Assembly: GCA_020916435.1 (NCBI GenBank)
Contig: CM037092.1
Coordinates: 83,834,817-83,898,816 of the forward strand
Reading direction: 5' to 3'
From: Oxytropis ochrocephala
Lineage: Eukaryota; Streptophyta; Magnoliopsida; Fabales; Fabaceae
Length of the DNA stretch: 64,000 bases
The notes beneath the pieces were generated by a model. It was not told the origin of the DNA. It made no database searches and worked only from the letters and a program-made list of their open reading frames with translations. This document shows positions 34,331 to 44,576 of the stretch, in pieces; position 1 is the stretch's first letter; each line of letters begins with the position of its first letter. Position numbers and translations under genes: made by a program.

Positions 34331-34799
34331 CCAGGTAGTTACCCTGGCGGCCGACCTAGAGGCATCAAGGCGGAGCCACTACTTATATCAAGAAAGTTGT
34401 GATGAGGTAGATCGTGGCCCCGAGTTCTCAAAGCGGTGAAGGTCACGGTGTCAATCTCGATTTGGATGCTCGTTATGATCCGGATAGCGACCCGGAGGAT
34501 AACGGCGATGACTTAGCCCGAGAACTAAAGAACGAGGTTGAAAAGACCGAACCTCATGGGAATTGGAAGATGTGCGGTTGGGAGACGACCCAACAAGGAC
34601 GATTAAGCTCGGTAGCGACCTACGAGCAAGTAAAGCAAGACCTTGTGCAATGTTTGAAAGACTATCTTGACTGTTCGCATGGCGGGCATCGAACATGCCC
34701 GACATTCCTATCGAAGTAGCTTTTGCCATCAACTTTCGATCGATGAAGGGGTTAAGCTTGATCGCTCAAAGAAGACGAACTTCGGAATGAGGAAAAATC

Positions 34800-35330
34800 T
34801 CAAGCGTTGCAAAAGCCGTTGAGGACCTCATAAAGGCCAATTTCATAGAAGAGATCAAGTACACTACACGGCTATCCAATGTCGTGTTGGTTAAAAAGAA
34901 GAATGGAAAATGGAGAATGTGTGTAGACTACACCGACCTAAATAAGGCATGCCCGGAAGGATGCCTTCCCAGCCCAACATTGACAAATTGGTCGATGGTG
35001 CCTCGGATTACAAACTATTGTCTTTTTGGGCGCTTACTCGGGATACAATCGGATCACGATGTATCCACCCGATCGACACAAGACAAACGACCTTCATGTG
35101 GATCGAGGAAATTTTGGTACAAGGTGATGCCTTTACGGCTAAAGAACGCTAAAGCGACTTACGGCGAATGATGAATAAAATTTTCAAGAGCGGATCGGTC
35201 GAATCTCCGAGTGTACTTGGGCGACATGATCATCAAAAGCGGAACTGATCCGGATCATGTGAGCGACACGGGAAATCTTTGAAGAAGCTAGGAAAAATTC
35301 GCTCGATGAATCGAGAGAAGTGTACCTTTG
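34800..35330 (+). pseudogene. Tat1 reverse transcriptase
   Basis: KKNGKWRMCVDYTDLNKACP is open from 34884. The next motifs (IDKLVDGASDYKLLSF, RHKTTFM, FWYKVMP, RLKNAKATY) lie in alternating frames. The catalytic box reads VYLGDMIIKS at about 35209-35238 where Tat elements normally have Y-V/I-D-D, so one catalytic Asp is replaced by Gly. That change alone would abolish polymerase activity. Confidence 0.85.
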
Positions 35331-35519
35331 GGGTGAGGGCGGCCAGATTTTTGGGCTTCCACCAAACCGAAAGAGGATAGAAGCAAACCACGAGAAAGTG
35401 CGGGGGTGGTCGCCACATGAGGCCGCCCAACACCAAAAAGAAATCCAACGGTGAGCGGGATGGTAGCGGCTCTATCCGTGTTCATACCAAAAAGCGGCAC
35501 GCAAGTCGCTTCCACTATT

Positions 35520-35935
35520 CGAACTCTGAAGAAAGACGTAGACTTTGAGTGGGACCACCAATGCCGAAGCATTGAGCGAGTTGAAGGAAGCTTTGACTAG
35601 CCCCCAATTATGACCAAGCCGTTCTTGCGCGAAGCGCAGTATCTATACTTGGCTATAACGGAAGAAGTTACGAGCTACGTGTTAGTCGAGAAAGGGATCT
35701 AAAATGCGAATCCGGTCTACTTCATCGATAAAAGTGTTGCAAGGGCCCGTGAGAGGTACCGAAAATAGAAAAATTTGCCCTTGCTCTCCTGGTTGCCGCT
35801 CGTGGATTGAGACCCTACTTTGTGGCCCACCAGGTCGTGGTAAGGACCGATTAGCCAATCAGGCAAGTCCTCCATCGGCCAAATCTGGCGGGACGAATGA
35901 TAAAGTGGGCGGTAGAGCTCAGTGAATTTGGTATC
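35520..35935 (+). pseudogene. Tat1 RNase H
   Basis: Connection and RNase H segments can be read across frames: LKKDVDFEWD near 35530, LAITEEVTSYVLV near 35650, VYFIDKSVARARERY near 35710, KFALALLVAARGLRPYFVAH near 35775. In the element it degrades the RNA of the RNA-DNA hybrid. Confidence 0.75.
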
Positions 35936-35989
35936 AAATTTGAATCAAGATTGGCGCAAAGCGCGCGTGTTGGCCGACTTTATAGCGGA

Positions 35990-36440
35990 AATGACTCGAC
36001 TCGGAAGATCAAGCCACAACGACTGGCTCCTACATGTAGATGGGTCGTCCAACGAAAAAGGAAGTGGAGCGGGCCTAATACTAGAAAATTCGAAGGCACA
36101 GCCGCGGAGGTGTCTTTGACTTTCGCTTTCCAAACATCAAACAATCGGTAGCCGAGTATGAGGCATGCATAGCCTGCTGCACTCGCGAGGACTTCAATGT
36201 CGGCCGGGTTGAACTTCGATCGGACTCCTTACTTGTTGTCTCGCGGATCAAAGAGTTATACGATGCTAAGGGCGACGTCTTTGAAGAGTTATTTAGCCAA
36301 AGTAAGAGAGCTTCTCAAGCGATTCGGCCGAGCGAGTAAGTGGTTCATGTGCCTCGGACCGAAAATGTTCGGCGGACATTCTATCAAAACTTCGCAAGTA
36401 CTAAGACTCCTGGAAATCACGAAGTTTGATTCGAGGAGAC
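35990..36440 (+). pseudogene. Tat1 second (archaeal-type) RNase H
   Basis: NDWLLHVDGSSNEKGSGAGL (36018 on) has the first catalytic Asp in HVDGSS. AEVSLTFAF, VAEYEACIAC and VELRSDSLLVVSRI-type coding follow in another frame. The duplicate RNase H is a recognised hallmark of the Tat lineage and supports the classification. Confidence 0.8.
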
Positions 36441-36719
36441 CCTAAGTCGACAGCGTATCCACCAAGCCGAGCCAGCGTTGGCCGTCCTTTGTGTCACCAC
36501 GCATTCGATGGATCGCCCCCCATCCTACTGGTATATCGTCGAAGGAGAAGAGCCGAGCGACCCAAGCGGTGAAATTGGTCAGGCTCAGGGCGACCAACTA
36601 CTCAGTGATAGAAGGGAAGTTATACAGAAGGGGATTCTCCTCTCCATTGTTAAGATGTCTTACGTCGGTCGAAGCCGACCATGTGTTGAGGGATATTCAT
36701 GAAGGTGTTTGCGAAGTCA

Positions 36720-37330
36720 CCAAGGCACGTTAAAGTAGCTAAGAAAGCTCTCGGTAGGCTATTCTTGGCCGACCATGGGCGAGGATGCTAAAGCTTGTTG
36801 GAGGTGCAAAAATGTCAAGTACATGCGATGTCCACATTGCACCCTCCTCGAGTTACAAAGTCTTGTCTCACCTTGGCCGTTCGCTTTGGTGGGGCATGGA
36901 TCTGCTAGGCCCGTTTCCACTGCTCGAGCCGGTTCAAGTTCTTGATCGTGGCGGTAGATTATTTCAAAAAAAGTGGATCGAGGCCGAGCCTTTTGCAACC
37001 ATCACATCGGCAAAAGTAAGCAAGTTCTTCTACGGTGTGTGTTGGCGTTTTGGGATCCTCGGCAATTAATAATCGACAACAAAGGTTGCCGCAGACAAAA
37101 GGTTCAGAAAATATTGGCGACTTAGGGGTAAAAGCAGCGTTTCACCTCGGTCGAGCACCCTCGAACAAACGGCCAGCCAAGCGCCAACGAGTTATCTGCG
37201 TGGGTTGGGCGAAGACTCGATGAAGCGAAAGGGAACTGGTCGAAGAGTTGCGATCCGTTCTATGGGCTTACAGGACAACCCCTCATTCAACGGCCAGAGT
37301 CCCCGCCCAGGACTAGTATATGGGGTGATC
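36720..37330 (+). pseudogene. Tat1 integrase core
   Basis: Zinc-binding and core traces: C-x2-C type residues near 36795-36840, WGMDLLGPFPLLEP (36892 on), KKWIEAEPFATITSAKVSKF (36969 on) and FGIL-type coding near 37050. Stops and shifts separate them. It would insert element cDNA into chromosomes. Confidence 0.8.
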
Positions 37331-37331
37331 T

Positions 37332-37721
37332 GTGATACCCATAGAAATGGGCGAACTAAATTGGAGAACTTTGAATCCCCCTACAATGGTTGACAACGAC
37401 CGAGCTATACGAGAAAAGTTGGACCTGGTTGAAGAGCTGCGTACCCAAGCATCACTAAGAGAACAATTGATCAAGCAGAAGGTCGCAGCCAGATACAACG
37501 CTCGAGTTCAGAAGAGAGATTTTTCGGTCGGCCAGCTCGTCTTGAGACGCGCGGATGTGGGAAACAAGAATGCTCGACAGGAAAAAGCGGCACCAAATTG
37601 GGAAGGTCCATCTGAGGTCATCAAAAAGATCGCGCAAGGGGGCATACGAGTGGAAACCATGGATGGGCGACTATCCCCGAACATGGAATGCGAGAGAAAC
37701 TCGAGAAAATATTATGTTTGA
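37332..37721 (+). pseudogene. Tat1 integrase C-terminal part
   Basis: An open stretch of 129 codons: LDLVEELRTQASLREQLIKQ, ARYNARVQKRDFSVGQLVLR, then APNWEGPSEVIKKIAQGGIR and the closing SRKYYV. This is the conserved end of Tat polyproteins (GPY/F-like module). It is the longest intact piece of pol here. Confidence 0.85.
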
Positions 37722-38486
37722 ATGTAATGAACGATTTGAATGTAATGAGCGACCATCGATAAATGAAAAGCGAGCAGCTCTTTTTCCCACTAGGTTTTTA
37801 CTGAGGCCTAACCTTTAGAAATATGATGTGTTCTTTACTTTCCGCGAGAATGTATGCCCTGGTCGCTCAAGATCGCCCATGGCAAAGGAGCGATCGAAGA
37901 TTTATCAAACTTAAGCGGATCGTCGAAGCGATCTACCTCGAGTGCCATCGAAATGGCCCAGGTTGAAATAACCCAGTAAACTTCGTGTCGTCGAAGCGAT
38001 GCATGGCGTGTGCCACCGAGCCGGCACAAACAACGGTCACCGAAGTTGACTCCAACGAGCGCCATCGAAAATGGCCCAAGGGTTAAGTGATAACCCATCA
38101 TAGTAGTCAGTCGAAACGACCTACCTCGAGATCATCGAAATGATCCCAACGGTGCCATCGAAATGGCCCAATCGAGTGCCATCGAAATGGCCCAACCATC
38201 AACGAGCACTTTGAAATAGCACAAAACGATCGCCGAGCGGCCTACAAGTTCGAAAAACTTAGACAAATAAACATACGGGATGAATAGACGTAGCAATGCG
38301 AATTCAAATGAACAAAATAAGACAAATTAAAGTCATTACAAAGCGAGACGCCTCGGTCAAAACCGAAGCGCTCGAGGCGCACTTTCAAATTGTTGGCGAA
38401 GGCAAGTCAAAGGATTACAAAATTACTCCGCTCGCGGAGGGCTTCAAAAGAGGATCGAGCTAGGGCGAACGACATTGCCACGATCA
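37722..38486. repeat. Tat1 spacer with array of CGAA-loop palindromes
   Basis: GCCAT-CGAA-ATGGC palindromes lie at 37944-37957, 38061-38075 (one extra A), 38154-38167 and 38178-38191. A variant, GATCAT-CGAA-ATGATC, lies at 38130-38145. The last copies are 24 bp apart. No gene is seen in the spacer. Confidence 0.75.
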
Positions 38487-40642
38487 TCAAGTTCTTGGTG
38501 CCGCGATCTTCTTGCACATCGCGACGTAGTGGTCGCTTTTTATCGAGTTTGTCATCGGTTGATGCTCAAGTCTCGAGTTCGACACCGTGCACGACCTAGA
38601 GCATTGTAGAAGCGCTTTCGATTGCTGCACCCTTAGCCATCCGGGCGACCTTCCAAATTGCGCCTCGGTGGGCCCTCTGGGTCCCCATTCGCCTTTTCTT
38701 TCTCCGAGCAGCGAGGTCGGTCTTGATTGGTTACTTGAGCTTGGAGTTCCTTGTTCCTCTTCGACGGCTTGGCCCGGCGTCTTGACTGCGTTCATAGCGT
38801 CCTTCTTGACTTGGCTAGTTTCTCCGACTTTTCTTTGCGCCTCCAAGGCCTTATCCTTCTCGGCTGCGCGCATTGCAAACAAAGATGGTCAAAATCAGTT
38901 AGTCGGTCGAATGTAAACGAAAGCGCGACGCGTAAAAAGAATATTGTACCTTCAGCCTCGTCCGCCAGCTCTTGCATGATTTGATCCATCCCCATGCAAA
39001 GGGAAGCACAAACCTGCATGGGCTTTTTCTTGAACCGCTCGAATTCGGTCGGCCCCAAATCCTCGAGTGAAAGAATAGGGATGTCGTCTTTAGCAAGATC
39101 CAAGTCTCGCTTGTCAAACTTGGCCCGCTTGGCAGAGCGGTCGTCGTCATGAGGGGGCGACCGGACTTTGGAAACCGGCTTTTTCCCTTGGCTTTTGGGG
39201 GTGGGAGGCACCTTGGGCGGTCCTCGAGATCGACCACGTTCGTGGCGGCGGCGAAAGCGTTGCCACCCAGGAGGATTCAGGACTCTCTCGAGATCGGCCC
39301 AGTTCTTACCCGCCATTCTCCCTGCAAAAAAGAACAATTCAAGAGTTAGGTAAAGCGAGCGATATTAGAAATTCAAAGATGAAGTCCAAAGGCGAACTAA
39401 TCTCGGCTTGAAGAGCTCGACCCACGAGCAGGACAAAGGGACGGCAAGGCAGGTCGCCCTTAGGATCTGGGGGCATCATGCCCGCCAGAGTCTTGATCAT
39501 CTCCAGAGACTCTAAGTCGGCGTGCCCAAATCCTTAACAGAGTAGATATAGTCGCCCGACCGTGAGCTTTGAAAAAGGAAGGACCAGAGCAACCCGTTGG
39601 GCTGATTTGAAAATAGCCATCTTGGCCTCCTTATTTGGAACGACCCAGAAATATTGGCTTTTCCAGGCCGCACCCAACGACTCCTGATACGCTTTGAAGT
39701 ACCGGTGCTGGGTCTTCTGCGTCTTGAAGGAGACCTGCTCCCTCTTTTCTTTATTGGCTTTCTCTCTCAGCCAACTCAGCTCGAATATAACGAAGAACAA
39801 CTGGACCGACACGGGCCGGCCGAGCATGGTCAGAAGCACTTCGAATGTCTTCAGAAATGCCCACGCGTTTGGATGGAGTTGAGAAGGGGCGACCCCGATA
39901 TAGCGGAGAACGTCTCGCTGAAACTCGGTGAAGGGCGGGGTGATGTTCACCGCTCGAACACGATCCGGTGCATCGTGAACTTCAGATTGTCAGAATAGGT
40001 CGCGATGTCTTCTCCGTCCTTCATGCCTCTTACCTTCCAGCCGGGCAATTTCCTGAAGTGAAGCTGCAGCTCGGGCAGGGCCCAATGGCCGACCGTGAGA
40101 ATACTCTTGTTGGCACGAAGAGTTTCTGACACCCAAGACATGTCAGATGGCTCCCGGGCTATATCGGGCAGAACATCTTCTACTCCTTCGTTCGACCCTC
40201 CTTCATTGTTCGCCCCCTGGCCAGAGGAACTCGCCACGGGCCGAACCACAACCTCCTCAGCAGCCTCGTCGGCTCGGTCTCCCTCGACCACTTCCTCACC
40301 CTCGGCCGGGATGGCACTCTGCACCTCATCATCTATGACCACATCTTCATCTCCACTCGCGGCGCAAGGAGTGGCATTTTCTGGTGGTGGGTCACTATTC
40401 GATCGAATAGCAGAATGGGCAGACTTGGAGTCAGAGCTCCCCAAGCTAACTGACCCCTTGCTAGAAGAGCTAGAAGAGCTCGTGCTCGAGCTCGAGCCAC
40501 TCGAAGAATCGGAGCTTCTGTCGCCCGAAGACGACATAGATTTCTCCTCGTGGGAAGTAGCCTCGGACGGCCTCGTCATGTGTCCGGCAAGAGAATGTGA
40601 AGGTTTTCCGGGGATGCGAGCAGTCTGTTTCAACCGTGGCAT
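38487..40642 (-). CDS. Tat1 antisense ORF (PF04195-like), spliced, frameshifted
   Basis: Runs opposite to gag-pol. An ATG at 40642 opens MPRLKQTARIPGKPSHSLAG, a Ser-rich acidic region (long S and E runs) and WKVRGMKDGEDIA, ending at 39947 by a one-base shift. TPPFTEFQRDVLRYIGVAPS and LHPNAWAFLKTFEVLLTMLG follow (39950-39534), matching what I know of the putative gypsy-type transposon family PF04195. DLESLEMIKTLAG and RPFVLLVGRAL can be read near 39500-39410. MAGKNWADLERVLNPPGW starts at 39315. A second intron (38864-38949) joins DEAE to AEKDKALEAQRK in frame, leading to a charged coiled-coil-like tail. Function unknown. Confidence 0.8.
38864..38949 (-). other. Intron of the antisense ORF
   Basis: Donor GAAG|GTACAAT at 38949 and acceptor GCGCGCAG|CC at 38864, 86 nt and T-rich. 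Splicing joins phase-1 codon G|CC (Ala) and keeps the frame on both sides. A second likely intron (39322-39401) has a good TTTTTTGCAG acceptor and a CTAAC branch-like motif, but its donor reads AT instead of GT. Confidence 0.7.
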
Positions 40643-40940
40643 GTAACACCTGTGATAAGGGAGGCGAGTCGGTCGGTCGAAAGCAAGCTCTCGTGTGAGA
40701 GCGGCGACTTGGTCGCCCCTGACACTGCACCCCTATCACGGTGTAGAGTTGTGCATTCGAAAGAAAATATTGCAGAAAGTAAAAGATCTGAGAAAAGTAT
40801 CGGCCCATACCTTAGGAAATGTTGGAGATCGGTCACGAATACAAAGACGAGCGATGCGGAAGTAAATACAGTGCAGTCGTCGAGACACTCGGTCGCCGCA
40901 GGAGGAAATCGCGAAAGTGTGAGGAATAGTCTTCACCGGA

Positions 40941-40953
40941 AGGGTATTTATAG
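40941..40953 (-). promoter_or_regulatory. TATA box for the antisense ORF
   Basis: Minus strand CTATAAATACCCT, about 300 bp upstream of the antisense ATG and outside the LTR. It suggests that the antisense gene has its own promoter. Confidence 0.6.
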
Positions 40954-41217
40954 TCTGCACTCCAAGGCGCGAAAAGGGACCGGGAGGCGAAGAGTCGCAA
41001 CGTTTCACCTTCTCACCAATAGCCGCCTGGAGACAACCTCGGAAACTCCAAACGTCAGCAAAAGCCAACCGTCAGGTCAGCACGGCCAGCGGTTGCCAGG
41101 CGGTCGAGACCGTCCCATCAAGGCGAGCGGCCGCGTCCGTTTCAACATTAAAAGATGTCAGAACTACATAACTCCTGGGGGCAGCAATTCAAGCCTCAGC
41201 CCGCTCTTAAGCGACCT

Positions 41218-41234
41218 AGGCTTGGGGGGGCAAC
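41218..41234 (+). other. Polypurine tract of Tat1
   Basis: AGGCTTGGGGGGGCAAC directly before the 3' LTR. Confidence 0.75.
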
Positions 41235-41589
41235 TATTCCTGGGTGTATCAGCAATTACAAGGACTGCCAACAGCAAGTGGGCCGTCAGCCCAACCCAGC
41301 GAAACCGACCCAAACACGCTGCTTGGAGCGCAATTCTCGCCGGCCGAAAACTTCACAAAACGGTCGGACCTCACAGTATATATACGCCATTCACACATGG
41401 CATCAGGTACGTTCTCTTACCTTGTGCTATCTGCCCGAGCGACCTCTCACTAGATCGTCTGAGTGTCTTTGCAGGTACCACCCGAGGTGCTCAGCGTGAA
41501 GCCAGGACCGGTCCTCTCATTCGTTCAACGACCGGCCCAGTCAGCAGGACAACAACAACTTCAACACTTCATTGGTCAAGGTACGATCA
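41235..41589 (+). repeat. 3' LTR of Tat1
   Basis: TATTCCTGGGTGTATC (TG changed to TA) to GGTACGATCA, 355 bp, with TATATATACGCC near 41375. Many of its differences from the 5' LTR are at CAG/CTG sites. Confidence 0.92.
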
Positions 41590-41887
41590 GTCACCCATCC
41601 CACTACTACTCCAAGCCAAGCACGCTTAACTATAGAGTTCTTATGCGGTGGACTCCCGAAAAGAAGATGCACCTTGTTGGTATAGGTAGTCCAAATCAAT
41701 CCTTTTAAGCCTTCCTTCAACTGTACAGTCCCATACCTGCACAACCTCAGGATCCCTCTCTTTCTGGTGCGTATTCGGTTCATTCACGTGCCCCTTCGCT
41801 TTGAAGCTGCCAGGAGCCGCTCTTTGCCACGCCACCTTTTTGGGCACAGGCGATCACTCCCCGCCCTCGTCAGCCCCGGATGTCACA
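41590..41887 (+). mobile_element. Right part of the LTR-like element split by Tat1
   Basis: Continues from 31534: CCATCCCACTACTACTCCAA, GCCAAGCACGCTTAACTA and GAGTTCTTATG, ending GGATGTCACA. Joined, the element is about 0.4 kb with TGTAACATCC/GGATGTCACA ends, so it is a solo LTR or short LTR. Confidence 0.7.
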
Positions 41888-44576
41888 ATAACCGCTTAAT
41901 TCAAAACCACTTTGGATATGTATCAAAAAGTTCTAACCAAAATTAGGCAGAGCTTCCTCTGAAATATGGACATCCCAAAATAATACATTTACCTGTATAA
42001 CCAGTCCAGACATCAATTTTGTTCAAAATCATTAATTCCCGCACATATACAAAATTTACGGTTTTCCAAAAGATTTGTAAATTCAACTAAATCAAACCAA
42101 ACAACTTAAAACCACATCCAAATCATAACAATATCATCCTTATATAATTATAATTGGTTAGGAAAAGGATTGAAAGAAGTTTGAAGTCGAACGGAGCGCA
42201 GAAACGAATTTTTGGTAATAGGTGACCTGAAGCTGGCACGACCCGTGCAAGAAGTTGCACGACTCGTGCTGACTGTGCAGAGTGCCAATTTGTCCATTTT
42301 CGTTTCGTTTCATTCTCCGATCGATCCCAAATTCTGTTCCGATCCAAAAGCCCCTTACCAAGTGAAGAATTGAGGGAGATCTTCCCACTTCTTTCTCTCT
42401 TCTCCTTCACCCTTAACCTCTTCTCTCTCTCTCTCTCTCTCTCTATTCTCGGTTTCTCTCTCTCTCGTTTCTCTATTGCTTTCTTTCTTTTTCTTTCCTT
42501 TTATTTCCCTTTTTTTTCCCTTTTTTTTCTCTCTCTTATTCCTTTTCTTCTCCTTTCTTACTTCTTTGACTTTTCTTCTCCTTTTATTTCCTTTTCTTTC
42601 TCACGGTTCCTCACTCTCTCTCTCTCTAACTTTACCTTTTCTTTATTCACACAAGTGTGGAATGAGAAAGTATTTGGATATTTTTGGGTCTTGTAGCTCA
42701 TTTTAGTGTGAGTGGTATAAAGAATAAAATACCCTTAGTGTTCTAATTTCCACTCAGTAATGCATTTAAATTATATACTCAAGCAATTATAAATTGCTTT
42801 CATAACAACCTCATAAAGTTCGAAGTCGAACGGAGCGTCGAAACGAAACATCGAATTTTGGGGACATAAGGAACTTCTCAACTTGTGTGCCCAATTTCCG
42901 TTCCGTTTCGTTCTCCGATCGAACCCAAACTATGTTTCAATCCAAATTCAACCACAACAACCAACATATACCCCAATTCCAGAACAGACCACAGCAATCA
43001 CAAGCAATTACCTCAAGTAATTCGTTTCGAGATTTGTAAGGATACGACACAAGTGCAGAATTTTCTACAGCAGTGCACCTACTTCGGCGAATTAATTAAA
43101 ATAGCAAACAATTTCGGATTTCAACAAACGAACACTCTTTAGAAAGCTCTCTGAGTGTAATTTCTGCCTATGATTTTTATTTTTCAAAATAAGCATTTAA
43201 TTGGTACAGTTTTTCAAAATACTTCACACAGGTACCGGCATTGGACATAATTACTTTCCCCACTTGCAACCCAATTTTCTTTCTCATTTATTAATGAAAT
43301 TTGATTAAACCAGTTCCTAATTCGTAGGGAATTCAGTCTACTTTCCAACGAAACAAGAATCATTCAAAACGGAGTTCAATTGAGAACTCAAGACCTGAAA
43401 AACTGAACCGATACACAGTTTAATTTCAGAAATTTGACCTAACTTGAGACACTCATAACTTGAGCTACACAACTCCAAATTTAACGAAACCAGTGCCAAA
43501 ACGACCGGCGTTAAGTCTATTTTCAAAAACAATCAGAAACATTATTTTTGGACTAACCGAACAGTCCCAGTTCTAAAGAAACCGAAGCTGTGTCCTGATT
43601 TTCTAAAACAGCGAGTTCGAGACCAAATTGTGTTTTTCGCGACTCAAAATTTACGAAATGCGAGCAATTTCGACAACCACAGAAATCAATCAGTCAACAC
43701 AACATAAAACAAAACCCTAAGCGATTAAAACTCACCAATCGTGATGAAAATCACGAAATACCAAAACTTTCCGAAGCTCACAATCCCAAACTTCACGAAC
43801 TCGCTCCGAATTCGTTCCAAAAGCTCCAATTTCTTTGAACCCGCAACCAAAACCCAACTCAAACCCTAGGATGGTGAATCTTATCCATATTACACAGTAC
43901 CAAGCTCCTAACTTCAGTGGTTAGCTCAAATTTCAACATGCAAGGCTTGAATTCCTCAAAACTCTTTTTTCAACACTTTAAAGCTTGAAGAGGCATAAAT
44001 GGTGAAAATTGTTAGAAGAAGTTTGGGCTAATAAAAATGGTATCATGGTGTAGAGAAGGAAAAATGGGATTGAATGAGACCAAAGATACCTACCTATATC
44101 AAGGATCCATGTTGATCTCCCACTTCTTCCTCCTTCTCTTCCTTACGCCCCCACTCTCTTCTCTCCATTTTCTGTTTTTCTTTCCTTCTCCCTTTCTTTT
44201 CTCACGGCTCTCCACTTCTCTCCTTTCCTCTCTCTTACTTTCCCTTTCTCACTTTTCCTTTCTTTCCTCCTCTTATCCGTTTTCCCTCTCCCTCTTTCTC
44301 AATTTATCTCTCTTACTTTATTTCACACAAATGAGGAATGAGAGAGTGTTTGGATATTTTTGGTGTCTTAGAGCTCATTTAGTGTGAGAGGTATAAAGAC
44401 TAAAATACCCTTAGTGTTCTAATTTCCACTCAGTAATGCATTTAAATTATATACTCAAGCAATTATAAATTGCTTTCGTGACAACCTCATATCCGTGACT
44501 TGATTTACTACCTACTTGAGTAATAAATCACTCGTTAATTTCTTAAATCGAAATTAACGAAGTTAGGGATGTTACA
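41888..44576 (-). repeat. 3' LTR of a gypsy element, minus orientation
   Basis: On the minus strand it starts at 44576 with TGTAACATCCCTAACTTCG and runs left. It contains two CT-rich tracts (42420-42640 and 44120-44320). Two copies of a block with TTTGGATATTTTTGG and ATACCCTTAGTGTTCTAATT lie near 42670-42810 and 44345-44480. The block TTCGAAGTCGAACGGAGCG occurs near 42175 and 42818. It matches the plus-strand LTR at 27832-29200. Internal duplication makes the true LTR length unclear. Confidence 0.65.

Larger units (their letters stand above)
31535..41589 (+). mobile_element. Tat-lineage Ty3/gypsy retrotransposon with antisense ORF (Tat1)
   Basis: Full-length element of 10,055 bp bounded by GTCAC duplications. 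LTRs of about 350 bp end GGTACGATCA, and a primer-binding-like site, gag, protease, RT, RNase H, a second (archaeal-type) RNase H and integrase follow. There is a polypurine tract at the far end. Between pol and the 3' LTR lies a long gene region on the opposite strand. The second RNase H and the antisense ORF are known traits of the Tat lineage. Every domain has frameshifts and the RT catalytic motif is altered, so the copy is inactive. Confidence 0.92.

Noticed and set aside
40095..40646. Plus-strand 183-codon frame opposite the antisense ORF
   Set aside because: Shadow of the Ser/Glu-rich minus-strand coding region; the minus strand carries the conserved domain, TATA box and introns.
42370..42706. 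Phe/Leu/Ser-rich hydrophobic frame resembling a membrane protein, also at 44037-44387
   Set aside because: Encoded by CT-rich tracts within an LTR; both copies are in repeats and differ in frame.
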